Source: Pseudomonas sp. R5(2019) (GTDB lineage Bacteria; Pseudomonadota; Gammaproteobacteria; Pseudomonadales; Pseudomonadaceae). Taken from it: a stretch of DNA of 64,000 nt. Shown piece after piece: positions 42,452-51,112 of this stretch. The stretch spans positions 81,096-145,095 of the forward strand of contig NZ_JAAAMT010000011.1 in the NCBI RefSeq assembly GCF_009905435.1, read 5' to 3'. The notes below the pieces were generated by a model that had not been told where the DNA came from, did no database searches, and saw only the letters and a program-made list of their open reading frames with translations. Both the position numbers and the translations under genes were made by a program. The stretch's first letter is position 1. Each line of letters starts with the position of its first letter.

Positions 42452-45400
42452 ATGGAATGGACAATATATTCATTTGGAGCTACGAAGTACCTGGAGTCGG
42501 TATTCAATGCAATTGCGATGTACTCCAACAGCGGCAATTTTGACGGAATGTTTAAAGTAGCGCTTGGCATCGGGATAATCCTGATCGCAGTGCAGTGTAT
42601 TTTAGACGGTGGCCAAACGATTAAATTTCAGATGCCCGCCATTGCTATTGCCATCTACATGGCAATGTTTTCTGCCACCACTCGGGTACAACTCGAAGAC
42701 ACGTACACCGGACAGGTAGCAGTCGTAGATAACGTTCCCTATGGAGTGGCTGTAATCGGGTCCATTATTAGCGTTGCCGGTCACAGTATCACCCAAGGTA
42801 TGGAACTGGCATTCTCCACCCCTGGAATGACCCGATACGGGATGATCGATCCACTCGTTACCATCGCCAATGCGAAAGACACGTTCTCATCTCCTATGAC
42901 ACTAGCGGTCATGGCTGGAGGTAACCTTAACGTAAATATCGCAGAATCAATAAAAAATTACCTCAACGACTGCACGATGCGCAGTGTGCTCGACGGCTCA
43001 CAGACATTGGATAAGATTTACTCTTCAAGCAGTGGAGTTGAGGCCCTGGCAGTCTCCAACGCAGCCGTGTACACCAAAATTTATGATGGCGCGGGTACAA
43101 ATAGCACATCGTTCAATCCAACCAGAGCAAGCCTTTTAACTTGCGATAATGCATGGGCAAAGATTAAGAATCTACTTGCAGCCAATGAAGGGAGAGCGTG
43201 GAACCTTGTTGCCTGCCGCAGTCCTGAATCTCAATCGGCTTCAGAGTCCGCAGCTACAACCTGTGCCTCAGGCGGCGCTAACGCAAAAGCGCGGGTGGAT
43301 AGCGCAATCAACTATTTAGGCTGGTTGAGTCAAAGTAGTTCAACCCTCCAACAAATGATGATACTTGGTCCATTTCTTGACCGGGCAGTGGTGCGCAAAG
43401 AGAACAGTATTTTTCAAGACGCTAGCGCTATACAAAGAGCTAATGCCTTAGATCAGCAGAACGTGGCACTTGCAGGTAAGGGTTCTGCATTTTTGACGTG
43501 GGCACAACCGTTGATGACCTTTATTCAAGGGATGATCTTCGGCATTACTCCTTTCATGGTGTTTGTCTTGGGCCTTGGGCTCATGGGCCTAAAAATGCTG
43601 GGCAAATACTTCTTAGTCTTAGTATGGGTTCAACTTTGGTTCCCGATATTGGCCATCATCAATATGTACGTGATCACGCGTACTGCGGAGAGTCTTGCTG
43701 TAATCAATACTCAAGGTCTAACTTTCGATACGCTTTCTGAAGCGCTGCGGACCATTTCTATGGATGCCGGGTTAGCGGGGAACCTTATTGCCGCGACTCC
43801 AGCCCTGGCTGGCTTCATTGTATGGGGATCGTCGGTAGCCTTCTCCAGCATGGCATCGCAGATGACAAACTCTCAGGGCGTGGACCCCAAGACCCTTGCG
43901 CCAGACCTGGTAAACCCAGCACCGGTAATTGCACAGAGTTCAGCTTACCAATCGGACGTTTCCTCAGGCGTCAGGGCAAGTGGAACAGATACCGCAACAG
44001 GAACACTCAATTCGAGTCAGGTACTGGGTGCGTCTGTCAGCAGCTCCTCAGCGCGTGCCAGAGCGGCGCAAGACAATCTCTCTTCCGAGGTTAACTCTAC
44101 CTATCAAAAAGCCTTCCAAGCGGCTAGCAGTGCCGGTATGGGAGCGCAGTTCCAACAGGCATACAACAACAACCTGACCAGAGCTGTCGGCGGTGGGGAA
44201 ACCAGCAGTAGTGGCATAAACACTGGTGCCACTACCGGGTTTGCGGAAAAATCCAACACCTCTAATCGGCAGAGCCAAACACTTGGCGCAAATGCTGGAG
44301 TAGGCCTGGAGGTTGCTGGTTCCGGCGTAGGTGGAAGGGCAAGCATCGATAGCAGCAACTCCAGTGGTAATGATACGTCCAACGACATGTCCTCCACGCG
44401 AGCCTATGTTACTGGGCAAGGCTCTACCGAAGGGACAACCGTTCAAAATGCGACCGCTGAGCAAAAAGCAGCAGCGTTGTTAGAGACATTAAATCAAACA
44501 CGGTCTTATACAGCGGGTGCCACTACGGCAGAAGGTGTCAAACGAGCTCTGTCGGAAAGCAATACGGCGACCGAAGAGTTTCGCGTTCTATCACAGCTTT
44601 CGCAAACAGAGGGAACCGGTTATCAAATGCCTGTTTTGCAAGCTGCAAACATTGCACTGGGCATGGACAGCAATACTTCACAAGAGGAGCGCAATGGCCG
44701 TATGGCAACCCTGCAACAAATGCTTGAAGGTAAGCAGATGAATAACGGTGAGCACCTAAAAGAATACGTAGGACGAACAGCCGAACGAATGATGGAAAAA
44801 GATCCATCCTTGAACCAGAGTACGGCATTTGGCGCGGCAGCCATTACTGGTTTAAGCAAGGCTGGTGAACTCGGAGCACTTCTAACCTCTCCAATATCAC
44901 CGCTTGAGGCTGGCGGCTTTGATATTGATCCCAACAAAAATCAACACCTCACTGGTCCCTCGAAACAGTCGCTTGAGCAGCTCCACAATAAAGCCGAAAA
45001 TGTCGAGGCTGGCGTTAGGTCTCAAATTCAAGCAGGTGCTTCTAATGTTAATAGAAGCCCTGAATCGCTATATGAAAGTGGCAAGGGCAGGGTTAGTGAC
45101 GCTCAACACAGTGGCGAAGCTACGGCCAATACTCATGTCAAGGAAGCTAGAGAGGGTGTGGATAGCAAATATAATCAAATGGCCGCAAATCGCATAATGG
45201 ACTACGCTGCCGGACGCCAGAACAGTGATAGCTTCTCAAAAAACCAAGCCCATGTCTCGGAAATGGCTCAGCAAGCTATAGCACAATTGATTTCTGATCC
45301 CGGCCAAGACCCTCAGAGCAAAGACTTTCTCAACCACTACAACCATGCAATGACGTTTGATGGGATAAGTTCTGCTCAAGCCGCTGTTTACGCAGCTTCC

Positions 45401-45742
45401 AAGTCAAACTTTATGGAAACTAGTGAGCTAGGAAGATCGATATACGCCAATGCCTACCAAGACGCTATGAAGATGTCAGGAAACAATGACACATATGCGA
45501 GAGGGGTAATTGAGTCTATGCGCGATGGCGTGAGGGGAACAAGCGGTATAGATAGCGATCAACGTTTGGTCGAACTGAGCCACGCAAACAAAGCAATGAC
45601 GGTAGAAGGGTATAACAAAGATGAATTCGCTATAAATCCTAACGGAATGGCCAACAGACCTGCAAATGGAAACGGTCTACAAAGCCCAAATTCCAGCTTT
45701 AATGAAGATATTCCGTGGCTAGAAAGCAACCCGAAACGATAA
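42452..45742 (+). CDS. traG: conjugative transfer protein TraG (mating-pair stabilisation)
   Basis: 1096 aa from ATG 42452 (GTG 42443 is in frame, but 42452 is better spaced from AAGG). The N-terminal part has hydrophobic segments near 40-65 and again near 350-410 (FIQGMIFGITPFMVFVLGLGLMGLKMLG). The C-terminal half, residues about 500-1096, is a long soluble Ser/Gln/Asn-rich domain. This is the layout of F-type TraG, which acts in pilus assembly, mating-pair stabilisation and entry exclusion. The last gene of traF-H-G, before a bidirectional terminator. Confidence 0.92.
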   Translation: MEWTIYSFGATKYLESVFNAIAMYSNSGNFDGMFKVALGIGIILIAVQCILDGGQTIKFQMPAIAIAIYMAMFSATTRVQLEDTYTGQVAVVDNVPYGVAVIGSIISVAGHSITQGMELAFSTPGMTRYGMIDPLVTIANAKDTFSSPMTLAVMAGGNLNVNIAESIKNYLNDCTMRSVLDGSQTLDKIYSSSSGVEALAVSNAAVYTKIYDGAGTNSTSFNPTRASLLTCDNAWAKIKNLLAANEGRAWNLVACRSPESQSASESAATTCASGGANAKARVDSAINYLGWLSQSSSTLQQMMILGPFLDRAVVRKENSIFQDASAIQRANALDQQNVALAGKGSAFLTWAQPLMTFIQGMIFGITPFMVFVLGLGLMGLKMLGKYFLVLVWVQLWFPILAIINMYVITRTAESLAVINTQGLTFDTLSEALRTISMDAGLAGNLIAATPALAGFIVWGSSVAFSSMASQMTNSQGVDPKTLAPDLVNPAPVIAQSSAYQSDVSSGVRASGTDTATGTLNSSQVLGASVSSSSARARAAQDNLSSEVNSTYQKAFQAASSAGMGAQFQQAYNNNLTRAVGGGETSSSGINTGATTGFAEKSNTSNRQSQTLGANAGVGLEVAGSGVGGRASIDSSNSSGNDTSNDMSSTRAYVTGQGSTEGTTVQNATAEQKAAALLETLNQTRSYTAGATTAEGVKRALSESNTATEEFRVLSQLSQTEGTGYQMPVLQAANIALGMDSNTSQEERNGRMATLQQMLEGKQMNNGEHLKEYVGRTAERMMEKDPSLNQSTAFGAAAITGLSKAGELGALLTSPISPLEAGGFDIDPNKNQHLTGPSKQSLEQLHNKAENVEAGVRSQIQAGASNVNRSPESLYESGKGRVSDAQHSGEATANTHVKEAREGVDSKYNQMAANRIMDYAAGRQNSDSFSKNQAHVSEMAQQAIAQLISDPGQDPQSKDFLNHYNHAMTFDGISSAQAAVYAASKSNFMETSELGRSIYANAYQDAMKMSGNNDTYARGVIESMRDGVRGTSGIDSDQRLVELSHANKAMTVEGYNKDEFAINPNGMANRPANGNGLQSPNSSFNEDIPWLESNPKR

Positions 45743-45761
45743 AACTTAGAGTCGTATAAAT

Positions 45762-45796
45762 AAAAAAGGGAGGGATGTTCGCACCCTCCCTTTTTA
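45762..45796. terminator. bidirectional terminator between traG and the zinc-ribbon gene
   Basis: AAAAAGGGAGGG and CCCTCCCTTTTT flank a 9-base loop, so T runs follow the stem on both strands. It overlaps the stop of the minus-strand gene ending at 45794. Confidence 0.88.
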
Positions 45797-46159
45797 ATAT
45801 CCGCCAGAATTCAGTATCAAGTATAGGCAGATGGTCACAAAAATCGCCGTAAACACGGTATAGGTGATATTCCGGCTTAATGTCTGTGGATCAATCTTAT
45901 CGAGCAAGCCGAGTTTTTTGGTGTAGGTCTCATGAAAGCAATATGGGCACCGAAAGCCGATAATATGCTTCGTCATGCCAGGCAGACGGCTATAATTATT
46001 GACTCCGCCTACTCGGTTGTAGGAAAAAATGCTGTGCCGGTATAGTGGCACTGCTTTGCTGCCTAGATCGCGGTCGCAGCTTCCGCAAGTCAGATTCTTG
46101 TCCACATTATTCCCCTCATCGCGCAACTGCGCATCTCCGCTGTGGCTAATTCCTCGCAT
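45794..46159 (-). CDS. zinc-ribbon membrane protein, hypothetical
   Basis: 121 aa. Two Cys pairs, LTCGSCDRD and FRCPYCFHE, form a likely zinc ribbon, followed by one C-terminal membrane helix (ITYTVFTAIFVTICLYLIL). No family name. It is the last gene of the minus-strand operon after the FlhC-like gene. A GTG near 46105 is an alternative start. It could be an entry-exclusion or regulatory protein, but nothing in the sequence proves this. Confidence 0.65.
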   Translation of the reverse strand: MRGISHSGDAQLRDEGNNVDKNLTCGSCDRDLGSKAVPLYRHSIFSYNRVGGVNNYSRLPGMTKHIIGFRCPYCFHETYTKKLGLLDKIDPQTLSRNITYTVFTAIFVTICLYLILNSGGY

Positions 46160-46291
46160 CTTACACCCTCATTGTTGCCTTGAGTAGGAGGATCATTTCC
46201 TCGTTTGTTGATTCAACTATCTCATGGTTTATCGACGATTCAAGTTTGACCAACACAAACACAAACGGCTGAAGCAAATTAATAGATAAAA

Positions 46292-46816
46292 TTATCTTTG
46301 AACCTTCGAGTTACAAACTGGGCATTTGTAGGGCGACGGCGCGCTTGCACAACGCAGCAGATGCGCAAACTTAATTTTACAAACTGGGCATGAAACATAC
46401 TTCAACGTTCCGTCTCTGTATTCACGCGCAATCGAGAAAGCGGCGTTTCCGTCAAGCATATGCTCCTGAGCCAATCCACCATTGATCGATAGGTGGATGC
46501 TCTGATAGATCCGTGTCGCCGCGATGAGAGCGTCTGCGCTTATCGACTCAAAGGGTTTATCTGCAACGTTCAAATATGCACCGACAAGTATCCCAACTTC
46601 ACGCCATTTCAAACCGTCACGGGCCAGCGTCAGCATGCTTGGTACTCGTGAAAACTTCGCCTTAGTCTTTACGCTGGTACGCGATCGACACCGGTTTTTC
46701 ACGATTCTGGGGTCTACGTGCAAAAGCGCTGATACCACAAGGGTGTGAAATCCCTGTTCGAGTAACGCGCCTATGGCTTTGGCTTGGTCTGGGTGCGCTG
46801 TATTCATATCGTCCAT
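46292..46816 (-). CDS. FlhC-like transcriptional activator (SetC/AcaC type)
   Basis: 174 aa. A helical N-terminal part (IGALLEQGFHTLVVSALLHVDPRIVKNR) is followed by ATRIYQSIHL and a C-terminal Cys cluster (YVSCPVCKIKF, LLRCAS, YKCPVC). This is the arrangement of FlhC, whose four Cys bind zinc. FlhC/FlhD-like pairs SetCD and AcaCD are the master activators of transfer in SXT and IncC. With the FlhD-like gene just upstream, this is the best candidate for the transfer activator. Assigned by eye; a profile search should settle it. GGGAGGG stands before ATG. Confidence 0.65.
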   Translation of the reverse strand: MDDMNTAHPDQAKAIGALLEQGFHTLVVSALLHVDPRIVKNRCRSRTSVKTKAKFSRVPSMLTLARDGLKWREVGILVGAYLNVADKPFESISADALIAATRIYQSIHLSINGGLAQEHMLDGNAAFSIAREYRDGTLKYVSCPVCKIKFAHLLRCASAPSPYKCPVCNSKVQR

Positions 46817-46844
46817 TTTTTGTTCCCTCCCAAAATAGTACGGG

Positions 46845-47348
46845 TTATGCCGCGAGCGCGATCATCTGCCTGTGGAAGGCCGACGACTGATCTTTCCTGG
46901 TGAAGTGGCGAAAGTGTGTAGATGGGTGGAATCGGATGTACCCGAGGGCTGCGTACGAGACGAGCTGGAAAGGTTCAACACTCTTTAGCCAGGTAGCGAC
47001 CTCCTTCGAAAGCCCCCACTGGAACTGAGTGATAACCTCATCCATCAACAAGCTTGTCTTGATCCCGATCATCAGAGTCGAAACGAAATAGCTCGCGGTG
47101 TCGGCACGCGCAAAGCATTCGAGTGCTTTTTCATCCGTGATCCCTTGAATGCGCTTCAGGTCAATCCTCGGTAGATAGAAAAAGCGACCGAGCGTCCTTG
47201 CGTTATGCAACAACTCCGCTCGATAGCACTTCAGACAGTCGTAGTCATCAACCGACAAGTGAAAGAACTTTTTGGCGTCTTGAGAATTTTCCTCCCAGTA
47301 ATGAGGCAACTGATTGAGGAGGAGTTCTTGCGTAGTCATTTTGCTCAT
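46845..47348 (-). CDS. FlhD-like partner protein (SetD/AcaD type), candidate
   Basis: 167 aa. The C-terminal half (FQWGLSKEVATWLKSVEPF, then QLVSYAALGYIRFHP) follows the FlhD core pattern FRLGI..EM...L..L...QMVKLA....CHFRF. The N-terminal half has a similar unit (FFHLSVDDYDCLKCYRAELL, then ARTLGRFFYLPRID), so the protein may be an internal duplication of the FlhD-like fold. It directly precedes the FlhC-like gene, as setD precedes setC. Similarity is weak, so the call rests on pattern plus context. Confidence 0.5.
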   Translation of the reverse strand: MSKMTTQELLLNQLPHYWEENSQDAKKFFHLSVDDYDCLKCYRAELLHNARTLGRFFYLPRIDLKRIQGITDEKALECFARADTASYFVSTLMIGIKTSLLMDEVITQFQWGLSKEVATWLKSVEPFQLVSYAALGYIRFHPSTHFRHFTRKDQSSAFHRQMIALAA

Positions 47349-47350
47349 GG

Positions 47351-47917
47351 CTATTCCTTGAGTAGAATCAGTCGCTTCCAGATTTTTAAAACATCTCGGC
47401 CATACTGCTTTGCGTCTTGCTGCTTTTCCGGGTTAGGCGTGTGGTAGCTGCCAATCGCCAGCTCGATGTCCCCTGGATATCGTTTGATTGCGTCACACAG
47501 CACTGATGCGCCGACACGAACATTCGTTTGAAGGTCCAAGAGCTGTTCGGGGTTCGCTACTCGCTCACCATTCCATCGAACATTGACCTGCATAATCCCA
47601 ACGTCAGTCAGCCGGCTCGCGGCCAGATAGCGCTTCAACTCGCTACGGGCCTCGGAGTAGCTCCCAATGATGCGTCCTTTGTAAACCGGGTTATTGAGTG
47701 CAAAGGCGCTTGGGGCCGCCGTATCGCTCCCTGTCAGCCTCTTGGACTCCTTTAGCGCGATTGCATAAAGAAGGTATGGGCTCACACCACACTGACGGGC
47801 TTCCCGCTCCCATACGGTCCCCTCTAGGTCGAAGCGCGGTCCCTTGGCCTGCGCGAATGAGCTAAGGGCGGCCATCGTCATGACTGCAACTATTAACCGC
47901 CCTTGAATTCGTCTCAT
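47351..47917 (-). CDS. type IV secretion lytic transglycosylase (SLT domain)
   Basis: 188 aa from ATG 47917 (GGGGGAGAATT before it). Signal peptide ends at SSFAQA (residue 23). The SLT fold has YLLYAIALKESKR, with catalytic Glu in KES, then DVGIMQVNVRWN and AIGSYHTPNPEKQ. It opens local gaps in peptidoglycan for the transfer channel (VirB1/TrbN/PilT type). First gene of the operon with the FlhD/FlhC-like regulators, 2 bp upstream of the FlhD-like gene. Confidence 0.88.
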   Translation of the reverse strand: MRRIQGRLIVAVMTMAALSSFAQAKGPRFDLEGTVWEREARQCGVSPYLLYAIALKESKRLTGSDTAAPSAFALNNPVYKGRIIGSYSEARSELKRYLAASRLTDVGIMQVNVRWNGERVANPEQLLDLQTNVRVGASVLCDAIKRYPGDIELAIGSYHTPNPEKQQDAKQYGRDVLKIWKRLILLKE

Positions 47918-47931
47918 AATTCTCCCCCAGC

Positions 47932-47972
47932 GAGTATCAACGATGATACTTCCTGAAAGGGTGAGTATCAAC
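47932..47972. promoter_or_regulatory. candidate operator with GAGTATCAAC repeats
   Basis: GAGTATCAAC occurs twice (47932-47941, 47963-47972), 31 bp apart. The first copy is part of a 7-bp inverted repeat AGTATCA-ACGA-TGATACT (47933-47950). It lies 15 bp upstream of the transglycosylase start, so a repressor or activator site for the regulatory operon is likely. Confidence 0.5.
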
Positions 47973-48019
47973 TTTGGGCAAAAAAATACCGCGACAGGCG
48001 CGGTATTAGGTGAACTTTA

Positions 48020-48514
48020 CTACGGCATTCTTACTGTTCTGACGGGGCGTTGTTGTTCGACTCGTACACCCCGCCCTGGCTCTAACTCATCGCTGGCCCC
48101 ACCGCTCTGCACAGAATCATTGTCGTTCGCTTGATCCCGTAGTGGAGTATTTTGTTCAGCCAACTGTTTTTCGGCGCTACTCTTTTGTTCGATTTCAACA
48201 TGAGCACTGGCAGTGTTTCTATTGCCTCGGAACCTGTCTAACGCTTCATTCGTTGCTCTATACCCCATTAACGCTTTCTGAACTTCCGGGGCCTGAAGCG
48301 CGCTGAAAAATTCACCGGAGAAAAATCCACGCTCTACCAGTAGCCCTAGATTTGCAAGACTCGCAATGCGCGTGCTTCTAACCCCATCGTCTAACGATGC
48401 GGCTTCCTCCAACAACAAGGGTTGAGCACTTGTAATGGTTAAATGCAGTCTGATTCTTGAACGCGGCTTATCAGCAGAACTGGGAGCAGCGCTAACGCCG
48501 CTTTCATCATCCAT
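48020..48514 (-). CDS. ParR/StbB-like partner of the ParM-type protein
   Basis: 164 aa from ATG 48514, which overlaps the 3' end of parM by 8 nt and has GTGGAG upstream. RSRIRLHLTITSAQPLLLEEAASL looks like a short strand plus helix, possibly ribbon-helix-helix. The C-terminal 60 residues are disordered and Gln/Glu-rich, ending in basic residues. Position right after parM and size match plasmid ParR/StbB adaptors, which bind the centromere and cap the filament. Sequence support alone is weak. Confidence 0.6.
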   Translation of the reverse strand: MDDESGVSAAPSSADKPRSRIRLHLTITSAQPLLLEEAASLDDGVRSTRIASLANLGLLVERGFFSGEFFSALQAPEVQKALMGYRATNEALDRFRGNRNTASAHVEIEQKSSAEKQLAEQNTPLRDQANDNDSVQSGGASDELEPGRGVRVEQQRPVRTVRMP

Positions 48515-49520
48515 TCTGTGACTCCACTTCGCCCAAGCCATAGAAGAAAAACCCGCGACTATTACTGGCTACTGGTTCAGCGGAGACGTTAATGCGTGCG
48601 TTAGGATACGCCTCTCGAACCGCGCCTTCGTAAAGATTGGCACCACCACCGGCAAGCAGTACTTCATCAACTCGATCCGTGCTCATAAAGCTCAAATCGT
48701 TTCGCACCTGGCTCAGCAGACGTGGATAAACAATTTTTTTGGCTTTTTCAATGTACGGAATCAGGTCATATTCTTTTCCGAACAAATAAATACTTTTTTC
48801 ATTAGAGCGGAATGCTTCCTCAATTGTGTCCAAGCCGGGCTCGGTATGAATCTCATCCCGCATCAACTCGTTGATTGTACTGATCAACGAACGGACTGCT
48901 TCCACAGAGCTATTAGAGGCACGCTCATTCAGGTTGCCTTTCTCGTACACAACGTAGTCAACACTATAGTAGCCTGGGTCAACCACTAGAATATTGCTTC
49001 GAAACAGGCGATTAGGGTCGTCAATGGAGTTCAACACGTCGTTTATCACCCCTGAGCCTTGGGCGATCACAAGGACTTTCCTTACAACGACTTCAGTATC
49101 TTCGTCTATTTTGTGTACCCCCTGCATCATGGCGATCAGTGGTTTCACAATTGCTTGATTACGTGCTTGGCTGGCTGGAAGCCCAGTAACCAAAATATCA
49201 ATTTCCTTGGTGACCTTGCTAATTTTATCCAACGCCCCGAGGTACAACGCTTTGTAAATAGGGGTCTTAGAGTAGCCACTGTTGATTTCACGCTCCTGGC
49301 TTTTACCCGGCCCGAAAACAGCCCACTTCTCGCCATCGACTTGGACGGTTACTTCATCTTGGTTTTTTCGCTTCAGGAATGTCGATGCTTGTTCTCGAAT
49401 CCCTGTAGCGGCGAAAATCTCGGTGGTAAATTTGTCATGATCACTCCAGCCGTACGTCAGTTTCGTATTGCTGTAACCACCGTCATACCCAACGATAAAT
49501 TGTTTTTTTTCACCCTTCAT
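48507..49520 (-). CDS. parM: ParM/StbA-family actin-like plasmid segregation protein
   Basis: 337 aa. The actin-fold motifs are present: phosphate-1 GYDGGYSNTKLTYG (about residues 10-23), phosphate-2 LVVDPGYYSVDYVV near residue 190, and adenosine motif EVLLAGGGANLY near residue 290. ParM-type proteins form ATP-driven filaments that push plasmid copies apart. AAGGAGATTCATATG context gives a good start. The five long repeats upstream (49.8-50.2 kb) may be its centromere. Confidence 0.88.
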   Translation of the reverse strand: MKGEKKQFIVGYDGGYSNTKLTYGWSDHDKFTTEIFAATGIREQASTFLKRKNQDEVTVQVDGEKWAVFGPGKSQEREINSGYSKTPIYKALYLGALDKISKVTKEIDILVTGLPASQARNQAIVKPLIAMMQGVHKIDEDTEVVVRKVLVIAQGSGVINDVLNSIDDPNRLFRSNILVVDPGYYSVDYVVYEKGNLNERASNSSVEAVRSLISTINELMRDEIHTEPGLDTIEEAFRSNEKSIYLFGKEYDLIPYIEKAKKIVYPRLLSQVRNDLSFMSTDRVDEVLLAGGGANLYEGAVREAYPNARINVSAEPVASNSRGFFFYGLGEVESQNG

Positions 49521-50208
49521 ATGAATCTCCTTGTTTCAACTACCGGTTAGATTTTCTGTTTTGTCACATGCCGAAAAATTTGCGTAGCGTGTTCATATCG
49601 CCTAACTGCGGACGAAATATCAGCACCTTCTGAGACTTTCAGAAAGTTACTTTATATGGCACCTACGAGTAACGCCAGAGTAGCACACGACCTTTCGGCA
49701 TACCAAGCGCTGATACTTGCTTTGGGCTGGGATTAACATTTCAGCCGGTTCATAACATCCCTTACGCGGGGAGGTTGTCCAGGATCCAGTACCGGTAGTT
49801 TTGCTGCTTTGGAAATCGAATCTGTGTTCCATATAGATAGATATAGCGGCGCTGACGCGACTAACTACTTGGTGAAATTGAAACCGTTTTCCATATAGAT
49901 AGAATAGAGACAACGCGGTATCAGGCAGGTGGCGAAATTGAAACCGTTTTCCATATAGATATATAGTGATAGGCAGGCTGTTAACGGCCATCAGTCCACA
50001 AGGAGATCTTGCACCCCACACTGTCGTGGCGTAGCGAAATCGAAATTGTTTTCCATATAGACAGATAGCCAAAATATCTTTGAAATGTTGCACTGTTGGA
50101 GAATTTGGTGCATGCTTTCCATGCCAAATCTGTGTAGAAATCGAATTCGTTTTCCAAATAGATAGATACTATGGATAGCAAATACCCTAGTACCGTAAGG
50201 AGGATGTA
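49521..50208. other. non-coding region between parM and mobI-like gene: candidate oriT and/or centromere
   Basis: This 688-bp gap has no convincing gene. Its right half carries five long direct repeats. In SXT/R391 and IncC elements oriT lies directly upstream of mobI, and ParM centromeres lie next to parM; this gap satisfies both positions. The left part (49521-49811) shows no clear structure to me. Confidence 0.45.
49812..50170 (+). repeat. five direct repeats of about 34 bp (iteron- or centromere-like)
   Basis: Copies start at 49812, 49874, 49934, 50036 and 50137. Consensus GAAATYGAAWYYG followed by TTTTCCATATAGATAGATA. Start-to-start distances are 62, 60, 102 and 101 bp, which keep a similar DNA-helix face. 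The frame on the minus strand that reads YLYGKRFQF several times is a by-product of the repeats. Confidence 0.9.
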
Positions 50209-50667
50209 GTGGCAATGGAGCGGGACGCAGCCAACAAACAAGTGCTCAGCGCCTTGGACGACGCCTGTGAGGTGTACGCATCCGAGGCCCAGGCGGCTTC
50301 GAGTGAGTACCACGAGAAAGCCATGGCCCGAGCAGCAGCTTCCAGTAGTGACCCTAAAAAGAAGTTTGTTCCGTTTGTCATTATGATCAGACGGAAGGAA
50401 CCTACTAGCACTGCGGGTTTGGGTATTGAAATTTTATGGGCTCGTCGCTTCCCTATGAAAGATGGACAGGGAACCCGTTTAATGACAAGTGCGATAGCGA
50501 AGGGCAAAAATAATCATTACTCAAGGCGTGCCATAGGAAGTGGTCCAGCATGGTTCGAGGAACTATTCGCTGAATACGAGCCCCGCTTGACCGCTCTCCG
50601 CTCGCTGATTAAAGCAAATAGGCAAGCTAGGCAAATGCTCAACAAGAACCACAAGGCAAACAGTTAG
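50209..50667 (+). CDS. MobI-like relaxosome accessory protein
   Basis: 152 aa. Start GTG 50209 sits 5 nt after AAGGAGG (ATG 50215 is also possible). The pattern LGIEILWARRFPMKDGQGTR followed by SAIAKGKNNHYSRRAI and PAWFEELFAEYEPRLTALR fits MobI(A/C)-type proteins (IEWYRNRF...GKRR...I.KGKGHSY...DWE..L...TE.RY..LR). MobI is required with the MOBH relaxase to recognise oriT in IncC and SXT elements, where oriT is just upstream of mobI. Here the upstream DNA holds the long repeats. Confidence 0.7.
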   Translation: MAMERDAANKQVLSALDDACEVYASEAQAASSEYHEKAMARAAASSSDPKKKFVPFVIMIRRKEPTSTAGLGIEILWARRFPMKDGQGTRLMTSAIAKGKNNHYSRRAIGSGPAWFEELFAEYEPRLTALRSLIKANRQARQMLNKNHKANS

Positions 50668-50866
50668 AACCAGCTACACCAACCACAAAATAAATAGCTT
50701 TATGGACGTATATCGGGCGCTTACGCGCCATGATTTGATTGGATCTGGTAGCAGGTCGCAGAGATTTGAAAAGGCGAAAAGGCCGTAGAGCGCCACGAAG
50801 AAAATCGCCTATCAATACGCGTAACAATTTGCGCGTTTCTGTAGCTATTTATTGAGTGAGGTTTAC

Positions 50867-51112
50867 ATGGAAGTCGAGATCGCGAATGCCTGGCCAAGTT
50901 ACGCAGGCGAAGACAACAGCTCTACGTCGCTGCTTGAACGTACCGACAAGTTTCTGGCCGCGCTTATTACGCGTCATGACTATCTGGAGTCCGGCATATC
51001 GTTCCTTGAGGGCAAAATAAGCTTTAATGAACGGCTTGCACTGGAACTGGATATTCCAAAGGTCATTCTCGATGTACTGAGGGAAACGGGGGATCTGAAA
51101 GATGAAGACTGA
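50867..51112 (+). CDS. small hypothetical protein upstream of ParB-like gene
   Basis: 81 aa from ATG 50867 (GAGTGAGG upstream; the TTG at 50852 is less likely). Mostly helical: LLERTDKFLAALITRHDYLESGISFLEGKISFNERLALEL, then DIPKVILDVLRETG. No family recognised. It overlaps the next gene by 11 nt, so the two are coupled; a regulatory or adaptor role is only a guess. Confidence 0.6.
   Translation: MEVEIANAWPSYAGEDNSSTSLLERTDKFLAALITRHDYLESGISFLEGKISFNERLALELDIPKVILDVLRETGDLKDED

Noticed and set aside
49647..50093. Minus-strand ORF of 148 aa with repeated LYGKRFQF segments
   Set aside because: It exists only because the five DNA repeats are open in that frame. Peptide similarity follows the repeats, and there is no ribosome-binding site or family.
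49812..50170. CRISPR array
   Set aside because: Only five repeats, unequal spacing (60 and 100 bp), imperfect copies and no cas genes; iteron or centromere is a better fit.
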